A DNA stretch of 64,000 nucleotides from Bradyrhizobium diazoefficiens. Lineage in GTDB: Bacteria; Pseudomonadota; Alphaproteobacteria; Rhizobiales; Xanthobacteraceae. Under the pieces are notes generated by a model. It was not told the DNA's origin, searched no databases, and saw only the letters and a program-made list of their open reading frames with translations. The position numbers were made by a program, and so were the translations under genes. Below are positions 49,719 through 59,300 of the stretch, in pieces. The stretch spans positions 4,740,501 through 4,804,500 of the forward strand of contig NZ_CP067102.1 in the NCBI RefSeq assembly GCF_016616885.1. The letters are read 5' to 3'. Every line of letters starts with the position of its first letter. Within the stretch, counting starts at the first letter, position 1.

Positions 49719-51935
49719 GTGGATAAGAAAAGCCTTCTCTCCCTGATATCGTCGCTCTCGCTCGCGGCATCGCTGGCCGGCACTGTCGTGCCTGCGTACG
49801 CCGATGAGGACGGCAACGGCCGTGACCGCGGTTCCGACAACACGCACGACCAGGATCACGGCAGGCATCACGGACATCGCTCACCGCCGGTGGTTCTCAT
49901 CTCGCTCGACGGCGCAAAGCCCGACTTCATCCGGCAATTTATCCAGGAAGGCGTGCTGCCGCGCGACGGCGGCCTGGCGCGGCTGAGCCGCCACGGCGCG
50001 ATTGCCGTGCAGAACATCACAGCCTCGCCGTCGCTCACCGCGGTGTCGCATATCGAAATCGCCACCGGCTCGACCGCGGTCCACAACGACATCCCCTCCA
50101 ACACCTTCCAGGCGATCGTCGGGCCGAGCACCTCGAGCCTCAGCGGCTTCGCCGCGCCGATCGGCGGCTATCGCGAGAGCCCGCTCGGGCCGACGCCGCG
50201 GCCGACGGCCTTGCCGTTGTGGGTGCAATTGCGCCAACAGGGCAAGAAAGTCGTCACCGCGACCTGGCCGGGCGGCGACGGCGCCGACATCTCGATCAAC
50301 GGCACCGTGGTGCAACCGGCCCAGCCGATCCGCGTCACCGACTACACCGTGCCGTTCGGCGCATTCGGCGGCCTCGGCGCCCAGGGCTTTTCGCTCACCC
50401 AGACCGACTTCGCCCCGGATCCGGCCGTGGCCACGGCGCTACAGGCAGCCGGCCGCTTCTCGTTCAGCCCGGTGCTGGCGACGGCGAACCCGATCGAGAG
50501 CTTCTCATGTGCATCGGCCTCGACCGCGACCTGCACCAGCGCGGCGACGCTCGACCTCAAATATACGATCCGGGTGGCCGCACTCGACACCACCAACGAC
50601 AACAAGGTGAACTACGACACGCTGGTGTTCTTCGACGCCACGCGCGGCATCACGGCAGGACCGTTCGCGCCGCCGGCGACGGGACCGGCCTACGTCAAAT
50701 TCGGCGGCGAGAATGCGCCGTTCTTCTTCGACGGCAGCGGCGCCAAGGTCGGTGCGGCCTATTTCGTCTCGCAGCTCGCGCCTGATCTGTCAGTGGTGCG
50801 CTTCGCCCGCTACGGCGCGAACTTCATTCCGCGCAACGCGCCGGTGCTGGCCGATGTCGACGACATCAACAACAGCATCGGGTTCTGGCGTCCGCAGGCC
50901 GATTTCCGCATTCCGGAGCGGCTGAGCCCGGGCTTCACCAATTTCCCCGACGTCGAGATCGAGGCGATGTACGAGGACATGGTCAAGACCTTCGTGCGCT
51001 ACCAGGCCGAGATCGGCGAGCGCGCGATCCAGAACCATCCGGACGCCGACCTCGTGATGGTCTATATCGAGCAGCCCGACGGCTCCGAGCATCAGTTCCT
51101 GCTCACCGATCCTCGCCAGGGCACCAACCCGAAGGACCCGAACTCGATCGGCGCTGGCCAGGATCCCGCAAAGGTCGCCCGCTACGCCTCCTATATCCGT
51201 TTCGCCTATCAGACCGCGGACAAGGCGGTGAAGCGGATCGCTGATGCGGCAGGTCCGGACAGCAACGTCATCGTCGTGTCCGACCACGGCTTTGCGCCGT
51301 TCCACACCTCGGTCAGCATGACCAACATCCTGAAGAATGCCGGCATCGACACCACCAAGGTGGCGATCCGCACCTCGGGTCCCGCGGCCAACATCTACAT
51401 CAATCTCCAGCAGCGCGAGCAAGGCGGCACCGTCGATCCCGCAACCTACCAGGCACTGCTGGCGCAGATCACCGCCGCCGTGCAGAATACGGTCGACCCG
51501 AACCCGAAATTCAACGGCTCGCTCGAGAACGGGAAGATCTTCACGGTGGTCGAGACTCGTCCGGCCCAATGCGAAGCAGGGCTTGGGCAGTGCACCAGCA
51601 AAACCATCGGCCAGGATTTTGGCGATGTGTTCGCGCTGATGGCCCCGGGCTACAATTTCGACGGCATCCAAAACCCCGGCGTCGCCCGCCTCGGCGATGC
51701 GCCGTTCAACGTGGCTACGACCGCATTGTCGATGCCCAACTTCTACGGTGCCCACGGCCACGATCCCAAGCTGCCGGTGATGAGTGCGACCTTCATCGCC
51801 TCCGGCCCCGGGATCCGCGACAACACCACGATCCGCCGCATGCGCAATCTCGACGTGGCCCCGACCATCATGCAGATCCTGGGCGTCCGGCCGCACGGGG
51901 TCGATGGCGAAGTACTGAACGAGATCTTGCGGTAG
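49719..51935 (+). CDS. Secreted alkaline-phosphatase-superfamily phosphodiesterase
   Basis: 738 aa from a GTG at 49719 (VDKKSLLSLISSLSLAASLAGTVVPAYADE, signal peptide). VVLISLDGAKPDF holds the first metal Asp, and NITASPSLTAVSHIEIATGST the nucleophile Thr/Ser region; VMVYIEQPDGSEHQF and VIVVSDHGFAPFHT carry the remaining metal ligands (D-x-x-x-H and D-H-G). GAHGHDPKLPVMSATFIASGPGI is the last His block. It resembles nucleotide pyrophosphatase/phosphodiesterases, with a large insertion (about 195-390). Periplasmic; substrate unknown. Confidence 0.88.
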   Translation: MDKKSLLSLISSLSLAASLAGTVVPAYADEDGNGRDRGSDNTHDQDHGRHHGHRSPPVVLISLDGAKPDFIRQFIQEGVLPRDGGLARLSRHGAIAVQNITASPSLTAVSHIEIATGSTAVHNDIPSNTFQAIVGPSTSSLSGFAAPIGGYRESPLGPTPRPTALPLWVQLRQQGKKVVTATWPGGDGADISINGTVVQPAQPIRVTDYTVPFGAFGGLGAQGFSLTQTDFAPDPAVATALQAAGRFSFSPVLATANPIESFSCASASTATCTSAATLDLKYTIRVAALDTTNDNKVNYDTLVFFDATRGITAGPFAPPATGPAYVKFGGENAPFFFDGSGAKVGAAYFVSQLAPDLSVVRFARYGANFIPRNAPVLADVDDINNSIGFWRPQADFRIPERLSPGFTNFPDVEIEAMYEDMVKTFVRYQAEIGERAIQNHPDADLVMVYIEQPDGSEHQFLLTDPRQGTNPKDPNSIGAGQDPAKVARYASYIRFAYQTADKAVKRIADAAGPDSNVIVVSDHGFAPFHTSVSMTNILKNAGIDTTKVAIRTSGPAANIYINLQQREQGGTVDPATYQALLAQITAAVQNTVDPNPKFNGSLENGKIFTVVETRPAQCEAGLGQCTSKTIGQDFGDVFALMAPGYNFDGIQNPGVARLGDAPFNVATTALSMPNFYGAHGHDPKLPVMSATFIASGPGIRDNTTIRRMRNLDVAPTIMQILGVRPHGVDGEVLNEILR

Positions 51936-52043
51936 AGACGACGGCGACAACGGATAGGCGCCGATCGGCGCCTATCACCAGCTTGCGTCCTCAGTCCGAA
52001 ACGTTCACTCGAGCGAGTCGATTGCAACTCTCTCGATTTGGCT

Positions 52044-52146
52044 GTAGCCCGGATGAAGCGGAGCGTAATCCGGGGCCGACGATCCGCATCGCTCGACTGC
52101 CTATATGGCACGAACCCCGGATTGCGCTCCGCTCCATCCGGGCTAC
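52044..52146. repeat. GTAGCCCGGATG palindromic repeat (full)
   Basis: GTAGCCCGGATGAAGCGGAG ... AATCCGGGG on one side pairs with CCCCGGATT ... CTCCGCTCCATCCGGGCTAC on the other around about 35 bases. It fills the gap between two convergent genes and could end both transcripts. Confidence 0.88.
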
Positions 52147-52155
52147 CGCCCACCA

Positions 52156-53778
52156 CTACGACCGCAACCCCGGCGCTTCCTGCCCGGTGCGCGCAACGTA
52201 TTCCGTGTAGCCGCCGCCGTACTGGTGGATGCCTTCCGGCGTCAGCTCGAGCACGCGGTTCGACAAGGTCGCCAGGAAGTGGCGATCATGCGAGACGAAC
52301 AGCATGGTGCCCTCAAAATCCGACAATGCGGTGATCAGCATTTCCTTGGTGGCGAGGTCGAGATGGTTGGTCGGCTCGTCCAGCACCAGAAAGTTCGGCG
52401 GATCGAACAGCATTTTGGCCATCACCAGCCGCGCCTTCTCGCCGCCTGACAGCACGCGGCAACGCTTCTCGACGTCGTCGCCGGAGAAGCCGAAGCAGCC
52501 GGCGAGCGCGCGCAAGGAGCCCTGCCCCGCGGTCGGAAACTGGTCTTCCAGCGACTGAAACACGGTGCGCTCGCCATCGAGCAGATCCATCGCGTGCTGG
52601 GCGAAATAGCCCATCTTGACGCTGCCGCCGAGCGCCACGGTGCCCTCGTCCGGCTCGCTCGCGCCGGCGACGAGCTTGAGCAGCGTCGACTTGCCGGCGC
52701 CATTGACGCCCATCACGCACCAGCGCTCCCGGCGGCGGATCATGAAATCCAGTCCGTCATAGATCCGCTTGGCGCCATAGCCCTTGAATACCTTCTTCAA
52801 GGCGACGACGTCCTCGCCGGAGCGCGGCGCCGGCAGGAAGTCGAACGCCACCGTCTGGCGGCGGCGCGGCGGCTCGACCCGTTCGATCTTGTCGAGCTTC
52901 TTGACGCGACTCTGCACTTGAGCGGCATGAGAGGCGCGGGCCTTGAAGCGCTCGATGAACTTGATCTCCTTGGCGAGCATCGCCTGCTGGCGCTCGAACT
53001 GCGCCTGCTGCTGTTTCTCGTTCAGCGCACGCTGCTGCTCGTAGAATTCGTAATTGCCGGTGTAGGTCGTCAACGAGCCGGAATCGATCTCGACGACTTT
53101 GGAGATCACGCGGTTGATGAACTCGCGGTCATGCGAGGTCATCAGCAGCGTGCCTTCGTAATCGTGCAAGAACTTCTCGAGCCAGATCAGGCTTTCCAGA
53201 TCAAGATGGTTGCTCGGCTCGTCGAGCAGCATGACGTCGGGGCGCATCAGCAGAATGCGGGCCAGCGCCACGCGCATCTTCCAGCCGCCGGAGAGTTTGC
53301 CGACGTCGCCGTCCATCATTTCCTGGCTGAAGCCGAGGCCCGACAGGGCTTCGCGCGCACGGCCGTCGAGCGCGTAACCGTCGAGCTCCTCGAAGGCGTG
53401 CTGCACCTCGCCGTAGCGGGCGATGATCTCGTCCATCTGGTCGGCCTTGTCAGGGTCGGCCATGTCGGCCTCGAGCTGGCGCAATTCAGCCGCGACCTCG
53501 CTGACCGGACCCGCACCGTTCATCACCTCGGCCACGGCGCTGCGGCCAGACATCTCGCCGACGTCCTGGTTGAAATAGCCGATGGTGATGCCGCGATCGG
53601 TCGAGACCTGCCCTTCGTCGGGCAGCTCCTCGCCGGCGATCATCCGGAACAGGGTGGTCTTTCCGGCGCCGTTGGGGCCGACGAGGCCGATCTTCTCGCC
53701 CTTGTTGAGGGCGGCGGAGGCTTCGATGAACAGGATCTGGTGGCCGGCTTGCTTGCTGACGTTGTCGAGGCGGATCAT
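52156..53778 (-). CDS. ABC-F family ATPase
   Basis: 540 aa from MIRLDNVSKQAGHQ. Two ATP-binding cassettes: Walker A GPNGAGKTTLF and GVNGAGKSTLLK, signatures LSGGWKMRVALA and LSGGEKARLVMA, Walker B VMLLDEPSNHLDL and FLVLDEPTNHLDL. Between them lies the charged helical linker that contacts the ribosomal P-site tRNA (YEFYEQQRALNEKQQQAQFERQQAMLAKEIKFIERFKARAS). No membrane domain, as expected. Translation factor of the Uup/YbiT/EttA group; which one is not clear. The upstream 73 codons overlap the divergent gene and are left out. Confidence 0.92.
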   Translation of the reverse strand: MIRLDNVSKQAGHQILFIEASAALNKGEKIGLVGPNGAGKTTLFRMIAGEELPDEGQVSTDRGITIGYFNQDVGEMSGRSAVAEVMNGAGPVSEVAAELRQLEADMADPDKADQMDEIIARYGEVQHAFEELDGYALDGRAREALSGLGFSQEMMDGDVGKLSGGWKMRVALARILLMRPDVMLLDEPSNHLDLESLIWLEKFLHDYEGTLLMTSHDREFINRVISKVVEIDSGSLTTYTGNYEFYEQQRALNEKQQQAQFERQQAMLAKEIKFIERFKARASHAAQVQSRVKKLDKIERVEPPRRRQTVAFDFLPAPRSGEDVVALKKVFKGYGAKRIYDGLDFMIRRRERWCVMGVNGAGKSTLLKLVAGASEPDEGTVALGGSVKMGYFAQHAMDLLDGERTVFQSLEDQFPTAGQGSLRALAGCFGFSGDDVEKRCRVLSGGEKARLVMAKMLFDPPNFLVLDEPTNHLDLATKEMLITALSDFEGTMLFVSHDRHFLATLSNRVLELTPEGIHQYGGGYTEYVARTGQEAPGLRS

Positions 53779-53971
53779 GGCTGTCTTTTGGGGGAATTTT
53801 GCGTTGCAGCGTAATAAGCCATGAGGGCGGCCAGGGGAAGCCCGGCGGGGTACGGGTTTCGCCCCGTCCTGACAAATCCTTAGCAATTTTCGGCCAGAAC
53901 CGCGGGGGCGAATCCAGCGAATCTGACTGACGCCCGTCGACCTGACGCTGCTGAGACCCGGGGGAATACCG

Positions 53972-55060
53972 ATGAAAACTCGCTTTGGCCTGACCATGTC
54001 CGCCGCACTGATGCTCAGCGGCGGCGCCGCAAACGCCCAGACCCTGCCCGACTACATGGCGCCGATCTCCGGCAGGACCAATGCTGCGCCCGGCGACGTC
54101 GCCACCAGGGACGTGCTCGCGCTGAACACGGCGATGTTCGATCTCTATGGCGACGCTGCAAAAGTGTTCCAGAAGAACATCCTCGACAAGCACCCCGTGA
54201 TCCTCGGCCTGTTCTCCGGCGCCGGCGGACGCCTGATCCTCTACCGGCCGGGCCAGCCGCCGCTCGACGCGCCGCCAGTGCCGGTCGTGTACCAGCTGCT
54301 GAAATCGGCCGGCCACAGCACCATGGCGCTGGCCGAGGTGGTCGGCCCCTATGTCGACAATCCCGACAACAAATCATGGCGCGCTTCGATGCTGGCCTTC
54401 CGCAGCCGGATGCAATCGGCGCTGGACAGCCTCGACGCCACGCCGATGCAGGCCGACTGGCGCGACAACAACCGCACTATCCTGAGGAACAACATCGCCT
54501 TCATGGACGAATGCCTCGGCAGCGGCGTCATTCCGTTCGCCAAGCTCGAGGCTTTCGGCAAGCAGCAGGCCCCGTTCCTGGCAAAGAACGTGGCGTGGGC
54601 GGCCCAGACCCAGGTCGCGCACTGGATGGGCGTGCTGGCCGACTGGAAGGCGCAGCTCGGTCCCGACTGGGAGAAGACCTACGCCGCCAGCAACACCATC
54701 TACGTTACGCGGCAGAACAACGTGATCTTCAGCGTGCTCGCGCAGTTCTTTGGCCCCGAGGCCATCAACACGCGCCTGCTGCTGATCGAGACGGTCTCGT
54801 TCACCACGACGCCATCGGACATGCTGGAATCGCTGACGCGGATCATCGCCGATCGCTCGGTCGGCGCGCTGTTCTTCGGCAATTATCACCTGATGGACTA
54901 TGAGCTGATGGGAGGCGACGCGCGCGCCGCGATCATCGCCGAAGCAGGAAAGCGCGGCATGACACCGTTCCTGCCCCCGCTGGTGCCGTTCGGCTCCAAG
55001 CAATGGCCGACCCTGGTCACGCCCGGCCCCGGCCCCGCGACGATCGCCGACCTCAAGTGA
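53972..55060 (+). CDS. Exported protein of unknown function (362 aa)
   Basis: GGGGG precedes ATG. Signal peptide MKTRFGLTMSAALMLSGGAANAQ, then a mostly helical mature protein (VATRDVLALNTAMFDLYGDAAKVFQKNILDKHPVILGLFSGAGGRLILYRPG; NNRTILRNNIAFMDECL; GNYHLMDYELMGGDARAAI). Two small-residue-rich loops could hold a ligand, but no domain is recognised. It lies 163 bases before the molybdenum hydroxylase operon on the same strand and may serve the same periplasmic pathway; that is inference only. Confidence 0.7.
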   Translation: MKTRFGLTMSAALMLSGGAANAQTLPDYMAPISGRTNAAPGDVATRDVLALNTAMFDLYGDAAKVFQKNILDKHPVILGLFSGAGGRLILYRPGQPPLDAPPVPVVYQLLKSAGHSTMALAEVVGPYVDNPDNKSWRASMLAFRSRMQSALDSLDATPMQADWRDNNRTILRNNIAFMDECLGSGVIPFAKLEAFGKQQAPFLAKNVAWAAQTQVAHWMGVLADWKAQLGPDWEKTYAASNTIYVTRQNNVIFSVLAQFFGPEAINTRLLLIETVSFTTTPSDMLESLTRIIADRSVGALFFGNYHLMDYELMGGDARAAIIAEAGKRGMTPFLPPLVPFGSKQWPTLVTPGPGPATIADLK

Positions 55061-55223
55061 CGCCTTGAGCGAAATCGTGCGCCAGATGAGCGGCGGCTGC
55101 GTTCGCGCCAGTCGCCTTCACCTCTCGTAAACGACGGCTCTGTTCTATTCGCGCATAACGAATCATGACAGCTTCGGGCCAGCGTTGGCCCGTATCCAAG
55201 AGACCTTGCACAAGGATGAGATC

Positions 55224-57995
55224 ATGCGGCCTTCGCGACGCGAGTTCGTGAAGTGGTTATCGGCGGGCGGCATCTCGGTCAGCCTGTCGCATCTTGCGGA
55301 GGCGGCAAACGCACCCTTTGCGGCGCACGAGACGCTTCCCGGCCGCGGACATTTCAATCCGGCAACAAAAGGCGCGGGCCGTGTCGACGGCGTCGCCAAG
55401 GTCACCGGCGCAAAGCTCTACGCCTCCGACTTCCGCGCCAACGACCTGCCCGGCTGGCCGCAGACCACCTCGCACGCGATTTTGGTGCGCGCCAACGACG
55501 CCACCCATGTCTACACCGGCATGGACCTCGCCCGCCTGTCGGGACCGCTCAAGCCTTCCGTCATCGTCACGGCCAGCGATCTCGGCCGCATCGGCACAGA
55601 GGTGCCGGAGTTCTATGCCGGCGATCTGTTCTGCCCACTCGGCAAGACGCCGCTCTATCTTGGACAGCCGGTCGCGCTGCTGATCTTCGAAAAATTCGAC
55701 GCCTTCGACCAGGCCCGCCTCGTGTTGCGTGACGGCACCTTCGTCAAATTCGGCGAGGAGACTGGCCCCGTGATTGCGCCCGATTACGGCTCTTACCGCT
55801 TCACCCGTGTCGCGGGTTCCTCGCCCGACAAGCCCGACGTCTATTCGCCGCTGCTGGCCGGCTGGGTGTCGCCCAAGAAGAGCCAGAACGCGGCATTGCC
55901 GGTGTGGACATCGCTCGCCAGGGAAATGCCGGCCGATTGCGTCAAGGCGGCCAAGCTTGGCGAGCAGATCCGCGCCGAGCTTGCCGCGGACAATGCTTCG
56001 CTGCTCGTCCTCGACCGCGAGTTCGAGACGCAATCGGTCGATCCGATGTTCCTGGAGCCGGAATGCGGGCTCGCCTGGTACAGCGGCAAGGGCGGCACTC
56101 TCGAGCTGGTGCTCGGCGTACAGTCTCCTTACGAGGCGACGGAGTCGCTTGCGCATCTGCTCGGCAAGGCCCACGCGCCCTACAAGCCCTCGCACATCAA
56201 CGCGCAGTTCGCCCATGTCGGCGGCGGTTTTGGCGGGCGCGACCACACACCGTTCATCCTCTATGTCGCGCTCGCCGCAATCTGTTTCCCGGGCAAGCCG
56301 GTGCGCCTCGCCCATGACCGCTACCAGCAATTCCAGGGCGGCATCAAGCGTCACCCGATCAAGATGCGCTCGCGCATCGGCATCGATCGCAAGACCGGCA
56401 AGATCAAGGCGTTTGCCGCCGATCACGTGCTCGACGGCGGCGGGCTTGCCAATTTCTCGGCCAACGTCGCCACCACCGCGGCCGCCGCGTCGATCGGCAT
56501 CTACGACATTCCAAAGGTCGACGTCACCACCGTCGCGGTTCATTCGCGCGGCGTGACCGCCGGTTCGATGCGCGGCTACGGCACGCTCCAGACGATGACG
56601 GCCCTTGAAGCGCTGATCGACGAGGCGGCAAGCGAGCTCAAGCTCGATCCGATCGAGTTCCGCCGCCGCAACGCGCTGACGCAGAGCGGCCGGACCATGA
56701 CCGGAAATCCGTACATCGTCTCGGTGCGCACGCCGGAGATGCTCGACAAGCTCGAGCAGCATCCGATCTGGCAGCAGCGCGCGCAGTTTCGGCAAGCCTC
56801 GTCGGACCGGCTGGTCGGCACTGGTGTTGCCTGCGTGACAAAGGACTACGGCGCCGGCGGCGATTGCTCGCTCGGGCGCGTGGAATTGAGCCCCGACGGC
56901 AGGGTTGCGATCTATTGCGACCACGTCGAAATGGGCAATGGCATCGGCACCGCATTGGCGAACCGCGTCGCCAGCCATCTCGGCGCCGTTGCCGACGAGG
57001 TCTCGGTCGCCCGCGTCGACAGCTACGACGTGCTTGGCCTCGTCACCTCGGGCGATCCCTACACGATGGACCAGAAGACCCAGGACATCGCCGCGAGAAA
57101 TCCGCGCTGGGTGCCGTCGATCAGCTCGCCGACCAGCGCTTCGATCGGTGCTCATGTCGGCACGCACTCGTCCGCGGAAGCCGCCCGGATCATCTTCCGC
57201 TTCGGTCTGTGGCCCGCAGCCCTCGAGCTGTGGCGCATTCCGAAATCCGATCCGAGGGCCCGGCAGTGGGCGAGCGCGCAGTGGCAGAACGGCCAGCTCA
57301 CGATGCCCGGTCTCGACCCGCTTGCCCTGCCGGCGCTCGCCGCAACCGCGCATGCGCGCGGCTTCGTCACCGGCGCGGTCGCGCACAGTTTTTCGCGCTG
57401 GGCCTGGTCGCGGGCGCGCTTCCCCCTGTTCGGCGAGCAATATCGCGCCGACATCGACGCGCTCGCGATCCGCCGCAGCACCGGCAAGTTCGAGCGGATC
57501 AACCGGAGCAGCGTCCAATTCCCGCCGACCGACAACAACCGCATCGGCACCGCCTACACCTCGATGTGCGGCGCGCTCGTGCGCGTCGAGATCGAGCGCG
57601 CAACCGGCGCGCTTCGCATCGCCAAGGCCTACAGCGTGTTCGAATGCGGTACCCCATTGGTGCCTGAGGTGGTGATGGGCCAGGCCCATGGCGGCTTCGC
57701 CATGGGCGTCGGCTACGCGCTTTTGGAAACGCTGCCGCCGTTCGAAGGCGGCCCCGGCAACGGCGAATGGAATCTCGGCCGCTATCTGGTCGCGCGCGGC
57801 TCCGACCTGCCTTTGCGCGATCTCGAGATCGAGATGCTGAAGCCGCTGACCCCGGACGAAGCGCCCAAGGGCATGGCCGAGGTCGTCATGATCCCGATCG
57901 TGCCCGCGCTGATCAACGCCATCCACGACGCCACCGGCCACCGTTTCCGCGCCCTGCCGGTCACCGCCAATCTCCTGAAGGGAGTGCTCGCGTGA
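55224..57995 (+). CDS. Molybdenum hydroxylase large subunit, Tat-exported
   Basis: 923 aa from MRPSRREFVKWLSAGGISVSLSHLAEA, a twin-arginine signal (S-R-R-E-F-V-K). Xanthine dehydrogenase/isoquinoline-oxidoreductase family: GRVDGVAKVTGAKLYASDF (first domain), MFLEPECGLAW, HVGGGFGGRDHTPF (molybdopterin loop), GSMRGYGTLQTM and KGMAEVVMIPIVPALINAIHDATG, whose Glu is the catalytic base. No FAD domain. Oxidises an aldehyde or heterocycle in the periplasm; substrate unknown. Its stop overlaps the 2Fe-2S gene start. A TTG at 55185 would add 13 residues. Confidence 0.9.
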   Translation: MRPSRREFVKWLSAGGISVSLSHLAEAANAPFAAHETLPGRGHFNPATKGAGRVDGVAKVTGAKLYASDFRANDLPGWPQTTSHAILVRANDATHVYTGMDLARLSGPLKPSVIVTASDLGRIGTEVPEFYAGDLFCPLGKTPLYLGQPVALLIFEKFDAFDQARLVLRDGTFVKFGEETGPVIAPDYGSYRFTRVAGSSPDKPDVYSPLLAGWVSPKKSQNAALPVWTSLAREMPADCVKAAKLGEQIRAELAADNASLLVLDREFETQSVDPMFLEPECGLAWYSGKGGTLELVLGVQSPYEATESLAHLLGKAHAPYKPSHINAQFAHVGGGFGGRDHTPFILYVALAAICFPGKPVRLAHDRYQQFQGGIKRHPIKMRSRIGIDRKTGKIKAFAADHVLDGGGLANFSANVATTAAAASIGIYDIPKVDVTTVAVHSRGVTAGSMRGYGTLQTMTALEALIDEAASELKLDPIEFRRRNALTQSGRTMTGNPYIVSVRTPEMLDKLEQHPIWQQRAQFRQASSDRLVGTGVACVTKDYGAGGDCSLGRVELSPDGRVAIYCDHVEMGNGIGTALANRVASHLGAVADEVSVARVDSYDVLGLVTSGDPYTMDQKTQDIAARNPRWVPSISSPTSASIGAHVGTHSSAEAARIIFRFGLWPAALELWRIPKSDPRARQWASAQWQNGQLTMPGLDPLALPALAATAHARGFVTGAVAHSFSRWAWSRARFPLFGEQYRADIDALAIRRSTGKFERINRSSVQFPPTDNNRIGTAYTSMCGALVRVEIERATGALRIAKAYSVFECGTPLVPEVVMGQAHGGFAMGVGYALLETLPPFEGGPGNGEWNLGRYLVARGSDLPLRDLEIEMLKPLTPDEAPKGMAEVVMIPIVPALINAIHDATGHRFRALPVTANLLKGVLA

Positions 57996-58516
57996 CGATC
58001 CTCAGCCTCACTATCAACGGCCGGAAGCACGGCCCGGTGGATGTCCGCGACGATCTGTCGATGAACGATTTCCTGCGCGAGATGCTCGGCATGACCGGCA
58101 CCAAGTTCGGCTGCGGCGCCGCGCAGTGCCTGAGCTGCGCCATCATCGTCGACGAGCCCGATGGCTCGAGCTATACCAGCCCGACTTGCGTCGCGCCCGC
58201 CGTGAATTTCGACGGCAAGTCGATCCGCACCGTCGAGGGCCACGCCAAGGACGGCCAGCTCTCGGCCTTGCAACAGGCCTTCATCGATCACTTCGCGTTC
58301 CAGTGCGGCTATTGCACCGCCGGCTTCCTCAATGAGGGGCAGGTGCTGCTCGAACGTCTGGCGCGCGCCCCCGTTACCCGCGAGGCGCTGGCGCAGACCA
58401 TTGCGGATGCGCTCGACGGGCACCTGTGCCGCTGCACCGGCTACATCAAATATCACGAAGCGGTGCGCGATGTGATCCTGGCCGACTCAAGCCGCTATCT
58501 CGTCGCCACCAAATGA
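57992..58516 (+). CDS. 2Fe-2S subunit of the molybdenum hydroxylase
   Basis: 174 aa, GTG start overlapping the large-subunit stop (GTGA). First cluster: FGCGAAQCLSCAIIV with a fourth Cys in SPTCVAP; second cluster: CGYCTAGFLNEG and HLCRCTGYIKYHEAV. Both 2Fe-2S sites are complete. It has no signal of its own, so it likely folds with the large subunit and is carried out by the Tat system. It passes electrons from molybdenum to the cytochrome encoded next. Confidence 0.94.
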   Translation: MTILSLTINGRKHGPVDVRDDLSMNDFLREMLGMTGTKFGCGAAQCLSCAIIVDEPDGSSYTSPTCVAPAVNFDGKSIRTVEGHAKDGQLSALQQAFIDHFAFQCGYCTAGFLNEGQVLLERLARAPVTREALAQTIADALDGHLCRCTGYIKYHEAVRDVILADSSRYLVATK

Positions 58517-59142
58517 GTGCGGCAAGGATGATCACCGCGCGCCTCAAGATCATGGCCGTGATGGCGGCGCTGGCGAGCAGCCTATGCGCCGGCTACGCCG
58601 CGTCGGACACGACGAGCCACGGCCTCGCAGCGCCCGAGAGCTTTGCCGGCATCACGGACACCGAAAAGCGCTCGGCCGCGATCTTCACCGAGCTCGGGCG
58701 AGTGCTAACTCATCCGCGTTGCACCAACTGCCACCCGGCCGGCGACAGCCCGCACCAAGGCGACACTCCGCGCATCCATCAGCCGCCGGTGACGCGCGGC
58801 GCCGACGGTCACGGCCCCGAGGCGATGCGCTGTCACACCTGCCACCAGAACGCCAATTTCGAGCCCGGCCGCATTCCCGGCCATCCCGAATGGCACCTCG
58901 CCCCGCGCGAGATGGCCTGGGAAGGCAAGACGATCGGCGAGATCTGCGAGCAGATCCGCGACCCCGCCCGCAATGGCGGCCGCAAGGTCGAAACCCTGAT
59001 CGATCACATCGGCAAGGACACCCTCGTCGGCTGGGCCTGGAAGCCCGGCTTCGGCCGCGCGCCCGCGCCGGGCACGCAGGAGCAGGCGGGTGCATTGGTG
59101 GAAGCCTGGGTGAAGACCGGAGCGGCGTGCCCGGTGCCGTGA
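58513..59142 (+). CDS. Dihaem cytochrome c subunit of the oxidoreductase
   Basis: 209 aa; start overlaps the 2Fe-2S stop (ATGA). Signal peptide about residues 1-30 (LKIMAVMAALASSLCAGYAAS). Two haem sites, RCTNCHPAG and RCHTCHQNA (about residues 73-77 and 115-119). The remainder (WHLAPREMAWEGKTIGEICEQIRDPARNGG) may offer the Met ligands. It would take electrons from the 2Fe-2S subunit to the respiratory chain, replacing the FAD domain of cytosolic xanthine dehydrogenases. Last gene of the triad. Confidence 0.9.
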   Translation: MSAARMITARLKIMAVMAALASSLCAGYAASDTTSHGLAAPESFAGITDTEKRSAAIFTELGRVLTHPRCTNCHPAGDSPHQGDTPRIHQPPVTRGADGHGPEAMRCHTCHQNANFEPGRIPGHPEWHLAPREMAWEGKTIGEICEQIRDPARNGGRKVETLIDHIGKDTLVGWAWKPGFGRAPAPGTQEQAGALVEAWVKTGAACPVP

Positions 59143-59300
59143 TGGGGCTCGGAGGACTGCTTACTCGACGCCGGCTTCCAGAGGCAAAGCGGAAGTCGCG
59201 TGCCGCCGGGTCGTCATCGACGTGATCCGCAGCCGGATATGGAGCCGAACACCACTGTAGCCAATCCAGTCGCAACCAGAGAAAATGACCGTCTTATCGG

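Noticed and set aside
55257..57941. Long minus-strand open frame (894 codons) opposite the molybdenum hydroxylase gene
   Set aside because: It is antisense to a gene with clear family motifs and follows from high third-position G+C; its translation is biased to Arg/Ala/Gly without domains.
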